Positions 9,576 to 18,807 of a stretch of 60,359 nucleotides of DNA are shown one piece after another. The DNA is from Oscillatoriales cyanobacterium RM2_1_1. GTDB taxonomy: Bacteria > Cyanobacteriota > Cyanobacteriia > Cyanobacteriales > Microcoleaceae. The notes beneath the pieces were generated by a model. The model did not search any database. It was not told the DNA's origin and saw only the letters and a list, made by a program, of their open reading frames with translations. Within the stretch, counting starts at the first letter, position 1. Each line of letters starts with the position of its first letter. The stretch lies in NCBI GenBank assembly GCA_012033335.1, contig JAAURB010000020.1, positions 1-60,359 on the forward strand, read 5' to 3'. Made by a program: the position numbers and the translations under genes.

Positions 9576-10355
9576 GTGTTTAAAACTCTTCAGGCCGATT
9601 TTCAGATTATCTTTGAGCGAGATCCAGCCGCCCGTAACTGGTTGGAGGTTTTGTTTTGCTATCCTGGACTGCAAGCCATCTTTTTTCATCGGATTGCTTA
9701 TCACCTTTACCATTGGCAATTGCCCTTGATTCCACGACTGATCTCGAACCTAGCTCGCTTTTTTACGGGGATAGAGATTCATCCGGGGGCAACCCTGGGT
9801 CAGGGTATTTTTATCGACCATGGAATGGGAGTTGTGGTGGGAGAGACGGCTATTATTGGGGACTGGTGCTTGATTTACCAGGGGGTTACCCTGGGAGGAA
9901 CGGGTAAGGAAAATGGCAAGCGTCATCCCACCCTGGGGGAAAATGTGGTGGTTGGGGCGGGGGCCAAAGTCCTGGGCAATATTGAAATTGGTAATCATGT
10001 CAGGATTGGGGCTGGATCAGTAGTGCTGCGGAGTGTCCCAGCCAATTGTACCGTTGTCGGGGTTCCTGGACGAGTTGTCTATCGTTCGGGGGTCAGGGTC
10101 AATCCTCTAGAACATGGTAGCTTACCTGATTCTGAGGCGGTGGTGATTCGTGCCTTAGTGGATCGGATTGAAGCCTTAGAACAGCAGGTGAATGCCCTCA
10201 AACAGGACTCAACGGTTGCTCAAGATAGCAGTCCAAATCCTGTTCTGGTGGCGAGGGGTTTGATGGACTCCTCTAGTCATCCATCCCCAGCAACTCCATG
10301 CTGTAGCCTCGAAGACAAAGCTATTACGGAGTTTTTAGATGGTTCTGGGATTTAA
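9576..10355 (+). CDS. cysE: Serine O-acetyltransferase
   Basis: CysE makes O-acetylserine from serine and acetyl-CoA, the first step of cysteine synthesis. The 259-residue protein has the SATase N-terminal helices ([21 protein letters not shown]) and a left-handed beta-helix of hexapeptide repeats. Active-site segments are [24 protein letters not shown] and [29 protein letters not shown], given here by key residues His in IHPG, Asp-His in FIDHG and the GKRHP loop. The first codon is GTG 9576; no ATG is available upstream in a better place. The last 50 or so residues are a low-complexity tail not part of the fold. The gene stands alone after a tandem-repeat leader. Confidence 0.92.
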   Translation: MFKTLQADFQIIFERDPAARNWLEVLFCYPGLQAIFFHRIAYHLYHWQLPLIPRLISNLARFFTGIEIHPGATLGQGIFIDHGMGVVVGETAIIGDWCLIYQGVTLGGTGKENGKRHPTLGENVVVGAGAKVLGNIEIGNHVRIGAGSVVLRSVPANCTVVGVPGRVVYRSGVRVNPLEHGSLPDSEAVVIRALVDRIEALEQQVNALKQDSTVAQDSSPNPVLVARGLMDSSSHPSPATPCCSLEDKAITEFLDGSGI

Positions 10356-10494
10356 GGGCCTATGTTAAGAAAGTTGGCCAAACATGAATCTTAATTGCGA
10401 TTTTGAGGAGATTGCTGCTACCGCTGAAATCCGAATGTTAGGGTTAGACACACAGCAAATGTCTGTTTAACAAATTGATTCTGGATTTTATTAA

Positions 10495-10671
10495 ATGTAT
10501 AAAGGACGTTCACAGCGCGATCCTCTAGTGGTTGCAGTTATTGGTGCTTTGGGGGCTGGGGTAGCCACTTCCTTTGCGGTGGGGCAAGGTCAAGATCCCC
10601 TTGTGGCTCTGGGTATTACTGTGTTTGCAGGATTGACGGTAGTGTTGTGCGATCGCTTTGGGCTAGTTTAG
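10495..10671 (+). CDS. Small membrane protein, 58 residues
   Basis: An ATG frame of 58 codons (start MYKGRSQRDPLVVAV, end LCDRFGLV) contains two hydrophobic segments, VVAVIGALGAGVATSFAVG and LGITVFAGLTVVLC, joined by a short QGQDP turn. The codon use looks coding and the positive N-terminus suits a cytoplasmic-side start. It lies between cysE and a peptidoglycan-binding protein, on the same strand as both. No family is recognised. Confidence 0.6.
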   Translation: MYKGRSQRDPLVVAVIGALGAGVATSFAVGQGQDPLVALGITVFAGLTVVLCDRFGLV

Positions 10672-10973
10672 GAGCTGACACTAAGCTCTGGTACTGGTCT
10701 CTAGTAAATACTGAGATAGAATGGACATACAACAAGTTAAGGATCTGTATCTTTAGCTTGTTATTATTCCGGTTATCATTCGGCATCTCCCAAGCCCGAT
10801 CTGAAGTATGGTTCCAGAATCTGACTCGAGAAAACTGTTCGAGATGCTTGTCTGAGCTAAAATAACAAAGCTAACTGTTGTGAATTTCCACCAGGCATCA
10901 GCCGATAAAAGCTGGGAGAGCTATACTGTTGTGTCCTTTTCTAACTTTTGTCCTTTTCCAACTTAGAGAGATT
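10672..10973. other. Intergenic region without a recognised gene
   Basis: About 300 bp leads to the peptidoglycan-binding protein gene. Frames here are short or low in coding quality. The last 30 bp hold a possible ribosome-binding sequence (AGAGAG) before ATG 10974. No RNA gene or repeat stands out. Confidence 0.5.
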
Positions 10974-12683
10974 ATGATGGATTCCTATGCTTACCTGCAT
11001 CTATCCCTAACCCGCAATGAAGGTGACACCGATTCCGAAGTCAGGGTTCTGGGGGCAGTAGATTGGGAAAAGTTATCAAGCAGGGCATTTCAAGGCTTTT
11101 TATCCACTGCGATCGCCCTCAGTATAATTGGCATTCTGGCCCAGTCTGTCAAGGCGACGGTGCAGCTTGGAAGTGTAGGTTCAGCAGTAAGTTCTGTCCA
11201 GGAAGCTTTGAGGGCGCGGGGATATTTTTCGGCCAACATCACAGGATACTATGGCCCGATTACCCAGGATGCTATTCTACGGTTTCAAAGAGACGCAGGT
11301 CTACAGCAGGATGGTGTTGCTGGGCCCCAAACCCTGGCTGCCCTGGGTTTGACACAAGTTCCATCCAATCCTAATCCTACTCGTCCAGTCAGTAATCGAG
11401 AGTTGATTGGCCTGGGAATTGGGGATCGAGGCCCTGGAGTGACGGATTTACAGACTCGCCTGCGAAATCTGGGGTACTTCTCAACCACCCCCACGGGTTA
11501 TTTTGGCAATATTACCCAAGATGCAGTTGTTCAGTTTCAAAGAGTTAATGGTGTGGCGGCAACGGGCCTAGTGACAGAAGAAACCCTGGCTCTCCTGAAT
11601 CAATTTGGGGGGGTAATTGGCAATCTGCCGTCTTTTCCCCCTATTACCCAACCGACTACCTCTTTGAGGTTCGGGGATTTTGGCTTCCAGGTCGGGGTTT
11701 TACAGCAACAGTTGCAGCGCCTGGGTTATTATAATGGCCCCATCAGTAACTTATTTGATGCCGATACCGAATTTGCCGTGACTCGATTCCAGCGGGACAA
11801 TCGGATTCAGGTGACTGGCCAGGTGGGCACCACCACCCAGGCCCATCTTAACCGTTCTATCACTGTGGCGACCCTAACCAGACCTATACAACAGCCAGCA
11901 ACGCTGCCGATTAGAAATCCCGTAACCACTCTGCCAGGCCGACCCCCGGTAACAACCTTACCAACTATTACCCTGAATAATACGGTACTGAGCTTGGGGG
12001 ATCGGAGCGTTGCTGTAGGAACTTTACAGGAGCGACTCAGGGTTCTGGGATACTACACGGGCTCGATTAATAATAACTACGACCTTGAGACCCGCCGGGC
12101 TGTGATCAATTTTCAACGGGACTTCGCCATTACCCAAACGGGACAGGTGGGGCCAACTACACAAACTTTTCTGTTTCGAGCGGTCTCCTTTAGCCAACCT
12201 TCTTCCTTAACTCCTCAGAATTCTTTGAGTTTGGGGTTGAGTGGTGAGGATGTCCGGCGCGTCCAACAGGAACTTCGGGCTCTAAATTATTATGGTGGGC
12301 CAATTACCGGATTCTACGACCAGGCCACTCAAACGGCGGTGGTACGCTTCCAGCAAGCGAATAGAATTACCCCCACTGGGGTGATCGGGCCCACGACGAG
12401 AACTAGCCTGTTCAATGCTCGTTTGGTTACAGCTTCATCCCCAACCCCCTCAACGACTTCCACAACTTCTGCAATCCCAACACTCTCATCACCCATCATT
12501 GGCATCAATTCTCTAAATCTGTCATCCGATTCGATTCGTAAAGTTCAGGAGCGGTTACGGATCCAAGGGTTGTACTACGGGCCAATTAGTGGAGTCTACG
12601 ACGAACGGACTCAGCAGGCTATTTCCCGGGCTCAAGACCTCTACGGGGTCAGTGCAGACACCATTTTGTTTGGTGGGCTTTAG
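10974..12683 (+). CDS. Membrane-anchored protein with six peptidoglycan-binding repeats
   Basis: From ATG 10974 the protein has about 569 residues. The start (MDSYAYLHLSLTRNE) resembles other cyanobacterial peptidoglycan-binding proteins, so I prefer it to the upstream ATG at 10929. One hydrophobic helix (TAIALSIIGILAQSVKA) anchors or exports it. Six PG_binding_1 modules follow, each with a pattern like V..LQ..LR.LGYY.GPI.G.Y...T..AV..FQ.....TG..G..T...L. They are separated by Pro/Thr/Ser-rich linkers, notably before modules 4 and 6. There is no catalytic domain, so it probably tethers or organises the wall. The last module is degenerate (QAISRAQDLYGVSAD). Confidence 0.9.
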   Translation: MMDSYAYLHLSLTRNEGDTDSEVRVLGAVDWEKLSSRAFQGFLSTAIALSIIGILAQSVKATVQLGSVGSAVSSVQEALRARGYFSANITGYYGPITQDAILRFQRDAGLQQDGVAGPQTLAALGLTQVPSNPNPTRPVSNRELIGLGIGDRGPGVTDLQTRLRNLGYFSTTPTGYFGNITQDAVVQFQRVNGVAATGLVTEETLALLNQFGGVIGNLPSFPPITQPTTSLRFGDFGFQVGVLQQQLQRLGYYNGPISNLFDADTEFAVTRFQRDNRIQVTGQVGTTTQAHLNRSITVATLTRPIQQPATLPIRNPVTTLPGRPPVTTLPTITLNNTVLSLGDRSVAVGTLQERLRVLGYYTGSINNNYDLETRRAVINFQRDFAITQTGQVGPTTQTFLFRAVSFSQPSSLTPQNSLSLGLSGEDVRRVQQELRALNYYGGPITGFYDQATQTAVVRFQQANRITPTGVIGPTTRTSLFNARLVTASSPTPSTTSTTSAIPTLSSPIIGINSLNLSSDSIRKVQERLRIQGLYYGPISGVYDERTQQAISRAQDLYGVSADTILFGGL

Positions 12684-12775
12684 GGGACTCAAAATTGGCA
12701 TGACACACAACCCAGAACATACCGCAGCGCGTTGCGGATTTCTATCTGTAGCAATGTTTAAGAGAATTGGCATTA

Positions 12776-12823
12776 CCTGTCGGAAAACAGCCGAGATGGC
12801 TGCTCCACTTAGTCCATGATCCT
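12776..12823 (+). repeat. Dispersed repeat R3, copy 1
   Basis: CCTGTCGGAAAACAGCCGAG and the following ATGGCTG...CCA..TAGTCCATGATCC are about 80 percent identical to 42200-42249. The core CAGCC-GAGAT-GGCTG can fold into a short hairpin. It lies between convergent genes and may act as a terminator. Confidence 0.6.
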
Positions 12824-12854
12824 AACCCATGACTCTGAGTAGATTTCTAAGAAA

Positions 12855-13436
12855 TCACCTGATGTTTTGAGAATCTTCAGTCGAAGAATCTGGTTCTGGG
12901 GTGATCTGCTGAATTTCGATAGGTGGCTTCGCGATAGGTGGCTTCGCGATCGCCTGGGAACAAGTCCAGTTCGTGGAAATCATTGAGGGCCATCCCATTC
13001 TCAACGCCTCATGGCAGACAGTATGGATTGTCATCTGACAATCCAGGAGATGTAAGGCCGATTTCTCCGCCTGTTTCATCCCAATCTTCGAGATAGAATC
13101 ATTGGTAAATTCGATAGTTTTGTTGCACTGCACACAAACCAGATGATGATGGTGATGGGGATAGGGTTGATTGATTTCATAGTGCTTGTGTCCCTCTGCT
13201 AGCTCAAGCTCTCGTAAAATCCCCATCCGAGCCATTAACTTCAGGCTGCGATAGATTGTTGAAAGACTGATTGCTTCTCCCCGACTCTTGAGCAGATTGT
13301 ATAAATCCTCTGCACTCAAATGATTACCGGAGGGAAGATTTTGAAAGATGTGGAGAATAGTCTCCCGTTGTGGAGTTAAACGCCAACCTCGATTATTCAG
13401 CTCTGACTTGAAGGAACCAGCTGTATAGAGGGCCAT
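12855..13436 (-). CDS. fur: Fur family transcriptional regulator
   Basis: The 193-residue protein has the Fur winged helix (LNNRGWRLTPQRETILHIFQ, then LSAEDLYNLL and ISLSTIYRSLKLMARMGIL) and the metal-binding segment with five consecutive histidines followed by LVCVQCNKTIEF. It is close to cyanobacterial FurA over the first 130 residues. It lacks the second CxxC of classical Fur: the equivalent place reads TVCHEALRMGWP. It also has a C-terminal extension of about 50 residues. That tail contains IAKPPIAKPP, encoded by a 15-bp tandem duplication at 12918-12947. The role is probably iron- or peroxide-dependent repression; the altered second site makes the exact metal role uncertain. Confidence 0.88.
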   Translation of the reverse strand: MALYTAGSFKSELNNRGWRLTPQRETILHIFQNLPSGNHLSAEDLYNLLKSRGEAISLSTIYRSLKLMARMGILRELELAEGHKHYEINQPYPHHHHHLVCVQCNKTIEFTNDSISKIGMKQAEKSALHLLDCQMTIHTVCHEALRMGWPSMISTNWTCSQAIAKPPIAKPPIEIQQITPEPDSSTEDSQNIR

Positions 13437-13540
13437 AACTCTTTTCTCAGTAACGCCTGAATACTAACAATATTACATAGATTGTCTGATATTGTCAAAA
13501 AGAGCTTTATTGACAATGATTTATTGAGAGTAATAAACAG

Positions 13541-13653
13541 GTGGTTGTAATTGATTGTTAAATGGAAGGGAGTCTGGGGATTCGCCTCAGGAAGGGGGAC
13601 TGCCCCTTTACCCCCAGATCAATCTTCTAATTAACTGCATCAAGCTACTGATT
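13541..13653 (+). repeat. Dispersed repeat R2, copy 2
   Basis: This copy reads GTGGTTGTAATTGATTGTTA, then a GC-rich centre (TCTGGGGATTCGCC and GGAAGGGGGACTGCCCC), and ends AACTGCATCAAGCTACTGATT. It aligns with 38761-38885 and 43743-43840. Its right end overlaps the last codons and stop of the aminotransferase gene at 13640, so the repeat contributes the end of that gene. Confidence 0.75.
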
Positions 13654-14836
13654 CTCCGTTTAAAAATCCTGCAATTCTGTCCACCGCTTCAACCAAACGT
13701 TCCGGTGGATGAACTAAGGCAAATCGCACATAACCTTCCCCCGATTTGCCAAAGCCAATCCCTGGAGAAGCAGCAACTCCAGTTTGCCTGACCAGATCGG
13801 TGCAGAACCGAACTGACTCCTGTTCCCAGGGTTGGGGTAACTTTGCCCAGATATACAATGTGGCTTCCGGTAGAGGCACATCCCAGCCAATGTTTCTCAT
13901 CTGATCGACAAACACATCCCGGCGGGTTTGAAAGGTGTGTACAGTGTCTTGAATCAATTCCTGAGACCCTTTTAAAGCGGCGATCGCCCCATTTAAAATC
14001 CCCCGATATTGATTAAAATCCACGACGGATTTGATTTGTCTCAAAGCTCGAATAAGTTGCTGATTTCCCACCGCAAAACCAATCCGAAATCCCCCCATAT
14101 TGAAGGATTTAGAAAAGGTAAAAAATTCAATCGCGACGGTTTTATCCGGGTCAGCTTGCAGCACAGAGGGCGCTAACTCTATCACCGGTTGATCCCGGGT
14201 AAACACAAAATCTCCGTAGGGAAAATCATGGACTAAAACCAGATGATGAGTCCGACAAAACTGCACCGCTGTTTGAAAGAAACTCAAGGGGGCGATCGCC
14301 GTGGTGGGATTGTGGGGATAGCTCAAAATCATCAGGCGAGATTGGGCAAGGACGGCTGCTGGAATCTGCTCAAATCGGGGTAAGAATTGATCCTCTGCCC
14401 GCAGCGGCATCGAATAAACCTGCCCCCCCGCCAGGTGCACCCCGCCACTGTGGGATGGATAGCTCGGATCTTGCAATAGGGCAAAGTCCCCCGGATTAAG
14501 AATCGCCAAGGGCAAATGGGCTGTGCCTTCCTGACAGCCAATCAATTGCAACACCTCTGTTTCTGGATCCACTGACACGCCATACTTCTGGGTATACCAT
14601 CGGGCGGCGGCTTGCCGGAACGGTTGAGTACTCTGGAACAGGGCATAGCCATGGGTTGCCGGGTCACCCAAGGAGGCTTGAATCCGCTCCAGAACCGGGG
14701 GAGAAACGGGCAGATCCGATGAACCCAGAGATAGATCAATTAAATCTTGACCCAGGGCAATGGCTTCAGCCTTGGCCTGATCCATTTCGGCAAAAACATT
14801 AAACTTAAAATGGTCTAACCGTTGAGCAAATTGCAT
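13640..14836 (-). CDS. PLP-dependent aminotransferase, class I/II (DapL/AspC-like)
   Basis: From ATG 14836 the protein has 398 residues. It is a fold-type I aminotransferase: the PLP lysine is in FTFSKSFNMGGFRIGFA, the cofactor Asp/Tyr region is VLVHDFPYGD, and SYPHNPT and the C-terminal arginine region (GYVRFALVHPPERL) bind substrate carboxylates. Related cyanobacterial proteins are annotated as LL-diaminopimelate or aspartate-type aminotransferases; the substrate cannot be fixed from sequence. Its stop codon lies inside an R2 repeat. Confidence 0.87.
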   Translation of the reverse strand: MQFAQRLDHFKFNVFAEMDQAKAEAIALGQDLIDLSLGSSDLPVSPPVLERIQASLGDPATHGYALFQSTQPFRQAAARWYTQKYGVSVDPETEVLQLIGCQEGTAHLPLAILNPGDFALLQDPSYPSHSGGVHLAGGQVYSMPLRAEDQFLPRFEQIPAAVLAQSRLMILSYPHNPTTAIAPLSFFQTAVQFCRTHHLVLVHDFPYGDFVFTRDQPVIELAPSVLQADPDKTVAIEFFTFSKSFNMGGFRIGFAVGNQQLIRALRQIKSVVDFNQYRGILNGAIAALKGSQELIQDTVHTFQTRRDVFVDQMRNIGWDVPLPEATLYIWAKLPQPWEQESVRFCTDLVRQTGVAASPGIGFGKSGEGYVRFALVHPPERLVEAVDRIAGFLNGESVA

Positions 14837-14842
14837 AAGCAT

Positions 14843-15145
14843 TCTTAGTCTGAAAATTCAGAATTCAAAACTTTGTACAACGTTCAGGTACTAAGTTTTG
14901 AATTCTAAGCCTTGAGTTACAAGTCTTGAGTTACAAGTTTTAAGTCCAGGTTCTACCTTTAAGTCCCGAACTAAAGCGTTGGGTTACTCTCCAGGAAGCC
15001 AGTCAAGTGCCAATTAAGGGCCAGCCAAATGCCTCAACCCAGCCGACGTAAATTCTAAGCCTTAAATTTCGATGTAGCTCTATGCAGCATTGATTCAGAC
15101 TGCTGAGGTACGGGAGTTGATACGCGGTGCGCCTCACTGCAAACT
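14843..15145. other. Intergenic region with short degenerate repeats
   Basis: No gene is seen. The DNA holds imperfect direct repeats such as CTTGAGTTACAAGT followed by CTTGAGTTACAAGT at about 14912-14939. A segment at about 14940-15055 (TTTAAGTCC...GGTTACTCTCCAGGAAGC...CCTCAACCCAGCC) resembles 30023-30092 upstream of the helicase gene, which suggests another diverged dispersed repeat. Confidence 0.45.
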
Positions 15146-15472
15146 CTATAGTCCTGCTTCTAGCCAATCGATTAACTTAGGCTTAATAATGGCTCCTTCA
15201 TGGGATTGAACAATTTGCTTGTCCTTGAACAATCTCAAGGCGGGCACCCCTTCAACCTGACACATTTTCACTGAGTTAGGGCTAGCATCTACTTCCAGCT
15301 TAACGACTTTGAGGCGATCGCCATAGGTCAAGGCTACCGATTCAATGGCCGGAGAAATTAACCGACAGGGGCCGCACCATGAGGCCCAGAAATAAGCTAA
15401 AACTGGAGTTTCAGAATTTAGAACTTCTGCCTCAAACTCAGGATCTTGAATTGTAATTACAGATTGACTCAT
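15146..15472 (-). CDS. Thioredoxin
   Basis: This 108-residue single-domain thioredoxin has the active site WCGPC at residues 32-36 and the cis-proline loop GVPAL. It reduces protein disulfides in the cytoplasm. It is a paralogue of the thioredoxin at 43.9 kb and diverges in the helix after the active site (RLISPAIESVALTYG). It is a single gene, divergent from glpX. Confidence 0.92.
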   Translation of the reverse strand: MSQSVITIQDPEFEAEVLNSETPVLAYFWASWCGPCRLISPAIESVALTYGDRLKVVKLEVDASPNSVKMCQVEGVPALRLFKDKQIVQSHEGAIIKPKLIDWLEAGL

Positions 15473-15850
15473 GAATAGACCATCATTCTCAATATTGACA
15501 ACTTTATTAAAATCAGCCCTAAAGTCCAGTTTTTTTACTTGTGGACAATCTACCGCACCAGATCTAAAACCTCAACTCTAAGACCTTAAACTGACCAGAC
15601 GAACTTGAGTCTAATCATCACTTGCTTCATCTGGCTCAACTAACTTAACTTAATAACTTGACCAGGTAATTTGACCGGGCAGCACCAAATTTAGACATTT
15701 AATGCCCTTTACTTTCTAAAATAGATCAAAATTACGGCTTCCGTTCATTTCCCATCCTGGGAATTGGCTCAAAGATGCAAAATTTAACAAAAACCGGTCC
15801 CCTACAACTGCCTTGACGATCCCTCCTGCTGATAGACTTGAACACTGGGG
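15473..15850. other. Divergent promoter region between thioredoxin and glpX
   Basis: About 380 AT-rich bases separate two divergent genes, so both promoters should be here. No conserved operator could be identified by eye, and no small gene is convincing. Confidence 0.5.
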
Positions 15851-16936
15851 ATGTCTGATCAAATCTGGCAACCTCAGGACAATGGGAGGATCAATCTTGT
15901 GGATAATGTCATTGGTTTAGAGATCATGGAAGTGGTCGAGCAGGCGGCGATCGCCTCAGCTCGATGGATGGGAAAAGGTGAAAAAAATACTGCTGACCAG
16001 GTTGCTGTAGAAGCCATGCGTAAGCGCATGAATGAAATTCATATGCGGGGTCGCATTGTGATTGGAGAGGGGGAGCGAGATGAAGCTCCCATGCTCTACA
16101 TCGGTGAGGAAGTGGGAATTTGCACCCGGGAAGATGCGGCTAATTTCTGTGTACCCGAGCAGTTGCTAGAGGTTGACATCGCCGTTGACCCCTGTGAAGG
16201 CACTAACCTGGTAGCCTATGGTCAGAACGGCTCAATGGCAGTTCTAGCTATCTCAGAAAAAGGCGGTCTATTTGCCGCCCCAGATTTCTACATGCGAAAG
16301 CTAGCGGCCCCTGCTGCGGCCCGAAATCATGTGGACTTGCGTAAGACTCCAACCCAAAACCTGCAAATTATTGCTGATTGTTTGGATCGCACTATTGAGG
16401 AGTTAGTGGTTGTGGTGATGGATCGTCCTCGTCACAAGGAGCTAATTGCTGAGATTCGTCAAGCCGGAGCCAGGGTTCGCCTGATCAGTGATGGAGACGT
16501 TTCAGCAGCCATTTCCTGCGCCTTTGCTGGAAGCAATATCCACGCTCTGATGGGCATTGGGGCTGCTCCTGAAGGGGTAATTTCTGCGGCGGCTATGCGC
16601 TGTCTGGGGGGTCACTTTCAGGGACAGTTGGTTTACGATCCTGAGGTGGTCAAGACAGGTCTGATCGGGGAGAGCCGGGAAGGAAATCTAGCTCGCCTGA
16701 AGGAAATGGGCATTGATGAACCCGACCGGATTTACAATGCTGAAGAGCTGGCTTCAGGACAAACCGTTCTGTTTGCGGCCTGTGGCATTACCCCCGGAAC
16801 CCTGATGGAAGGTGTTCGCTTCTTCCACAATGGGGCCCGTACCCAAAGCCTGGTAATTTCTTCCCAGTCTAAGACTGCCCGGTTTATCGATACGATTCAC
16901 ATGTTTGATACACCAAAGTCTCTACAACTGCGTTAG
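15851..16936 (+). CDS. glpX: Class II fructose-1,6-/sedoheptulose-1,7-bisphosphatase
   Basis: This enzyme removes the C1 phosphate from fructose-1,6- and sedoheptulose-1,7-bisphosphate in the Calvin cycle and gluconeogenesis. GlpX signatures are present: [18 protein letters not shown], then [34 protein letters not shown] and [17 protein letters not shown]. The family is usually about 345 residues; ATG 15851 gives 361, whereas GTG 15899 (VDNVIGLEI) gives exactly 345, so the GTG may be the true start. Placement directly upstream of hemA is a known cyanobacterial arrangement. Confidence 0.95.
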   Translation: MSDQIWQPQDNGRINLVDNVIGLEIMEVVEQAAIASARWMGKGEKNTADQVAVEAMRKRMNEIHMRGRIVIGEGERDEAPMLYIGEEVGICTREDAANFCVPEQLLEVDIAVDPCEGTNLVAYGQNGSMAVLAISEKGGLFAAPDFYMRKLAAPAAARNHVDLRKTPTQNLQIIADCLDRTIEELVVVVMDRPRHKELIAEIRQAGARVRLISDGDVSAAISCAFAGSNIHALMGIGAAPEGVISAAAMRCLGGHFQGQLVYDPEVVKTGLIGESREGNLARLKEMGIDEPDRIYNAEELASGQTVLFAACGITPGTLMEGVRFFHNGARTQSLVISSQSKTARFIDTIHMFDTPKSLQLR

Positions 16937-17498
16937 GGACTTGATTTAAGAGGTTTGTAGGTTGGGTTGTGGCTTGTTGTCGCTTGGAAACCAGAATTGA
17001 ACCCCATTGGTTTTTGGGGGTTAATTTAAGGTTGACGTGGCTGACTTCTTCAGGTTTATTTTCTAGTAAATAACCCAACTCAATCTGGTTGTCGGTTGTT
17101 CTTTGGGAAACAGACCGTATGCTTCAATCTACCTACGGACGTTCTTTAATTGATGATCCTCAGACGTGTAGCGATCTAATTTGAATTGCAAGCTTTGATT
17201 TGTGATTGTTTGGGTTGGGTATTCTGCCTGAGCCGCTTAGAAGCCTAGAGTACAAGTATTCACACATCATTTGGAGTTGTGACACTTGAATTGCAGGATT
17301 TAGTTCAAATCTGGCTATTTTTCAGGCTTCTTCCTGGCCGAGATTGACTCTGGCAAATTCGACACTAATCGGCGGAATCAGAGCAATAATAAAAGCAAGT
17401 TCATTGTCAACCCCAATAGTCAAAGCCAGTTATCAACACTAGATTATCAAGCTGTTTTCTAAAATCACTTGTTTTTTAAATCTTTTTAAAATCGCTTT
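16937..17498. other. Long leader between glpX and hemA
   Basis: This 560-bp gap has no convincing gene. AACCCC at 17000-17005 can pair with GGGGTT at 17017-17022, a weak hairpin that could end glpX transcription. The rest is presumably the hemA promoter and 5' leader. No riboswitch or tRNA fold was recognised. Confidence 0.5.
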
Positions 17499-18794
17499 AT
17501 GAATATTGCAGTCATTGGTCTCAGCCACAAGACAGCGCCAGTTGAGGTTCGTGAAAAGCTCAGTATTCCGGAGCCTCAGATCGAAGGGGCGATCGCCCAT
17601 CTATTGAGCTATCCTCATATCGAAGAAGTGAGTATTCTGAGCACCTGCAATCGCCTTGAAATCTATATCATGGCAACGGAAACCCAGCCCGGAGTCCGGG
17701 AAGTCGTGCAGTTTTTGTCAGAACATAGCAAGTTGCCGCTCCATCAGTTGCGACCCCACTTATTTACCTTGTTACATGAAGATGCCGTCATGCATTTAAT
17801 GCGGGTGGCCGCAGGTTTAGATAGTTTGGTATTGGGGGAAGGGCAGATTCTCGCCCAGGTGAAACAAGCCCATAAACTCGGTCAACAGTATAAGGGCATT
17901 GGACAAATTCTCAATCGCCTATTCAAGCAAGCCTTAACCGCAGGCAAACGGGTGCGAACAGAGACCAGCATTGGCACCGGGGCAGTTTCCATCAGTTCCG
18001 CCGCCGTCGAACTGGTACAGATGAAGGTGCAGAGTCTTCATGGCTATCGATTTACCGTGATTGGGGCGGGGAAAATGTCTCGCCTGTTGGTGCAGCATTT
18101 GATTTCTAAAGGGGCTACGCAAATTGCCATCGTAAATCGCTCCCTCAAGCGGGCTGAAGAGCTAGCTCGACAGTTTTTTGAGGCAGACCTAAAACTGCAT
18201 CCATTGGCAGAGATGATGGCGGTAGTTGCCCAGTCAGATGTTGTTTTTACCAGCACGGGAGCCACTGAACCGATTCTAGATCGGATCAAACTAGAAGCTT
18301 GCCTGGATCTGAGTTGTTCCTTGATGTTGGTGGACATCTCAGTGCCCCGAAATATTGCAGCGGATGTCACCGAGCTCTTAAATGTTCAGTGCTTTAATGT
18401 GGATGATTTAAAGGCTGTGGTCGCCCAGAACCATGAAAGTCGCCGTCAGATGGCTCAGGAAGCGGAAGTTCTTTTAGAGGAAGAAGTCGAAGCCTTTGAG
18501 GTCTGGTGGCGCAGCCTGGAGACGGTTCCGGTGATTAGCTGTTTGCGGGACAAAATTGAAGGGATCCGTGAGCAAGAACTGGAAAAAGCCCTCTCTCGCC
18601 TGGGGTCTGAGTTTGCCGAAAAACATCAGGAAGTGATTGAAGCCCTGACCCGAGGGATTGTGAATAAAATTCTCCATGATCCGATGGTACAACTGCGGGC
18701 CCAACAAGACATTGAAACCCGTCGGCGCGCCATGAGCACGTTACAAACCCTGTTTAATCTTGAGTTAGATGCTTCAGGTCAGCAGTACGGTTAG
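17499..18794 (+). CDS. hemA: Glutamyl-tRNA reductase
   Basis: HemA reduces glutamyl-tRNA to glutamate-1-semialdehyde, the committed step to haem and chlorophyll. The 431 residues match the family. The catalytic cysteine is Cys50 in STCNRLEIY. Other conserved parts are [15 protein letters not shown], the NADPH-binding [10 protein letters not shown] and the substrate segment [18 protein letters not shown]. The C-terminal dimerisation helix contains [14 protein letters not shown]. The gene is intact, unlike several neighbours. Confidence 0.97.
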   Translation: MNIAVIGLSHKTAPVEVREKLSIPEPQIEGAIAHLLSYPHIEEVSILSTCNRLEIYIMATETQPGVREVVQFLSEHSKLPLHQLRPHLFTLLHEDAVMHLMRVAAGLDSLVLGEGQILAQVKQAHKLGQQYKGIGQILNRLFKQALTAGKRVRTETSIGTGAVSISSAAVELVQMKVQSLHGYRFTVIGAGKMSRLLVQHLISKGATQIAIVNRSLKRAEELARQFFEADLKLHPLAEMMAVVAQSDVVFTSTGATEPILDRIKLEACLDLSCSLMLVDISVPRNIAADVTELLNVQCFNVDDLKAVVAQNHESRRQMAQEAEVLLEEEVEAFEVWWRSLETVPVISCLRDKIEGIREQELEKALSRLGSEFAEKHQEVIEALTRGIVNKILHDPMVQLRAQQDIETRRRAMSTLQTLFNLELDASGQQYG

Positions 18795-18807
18795 GGATAT
18801 TCAGCCC

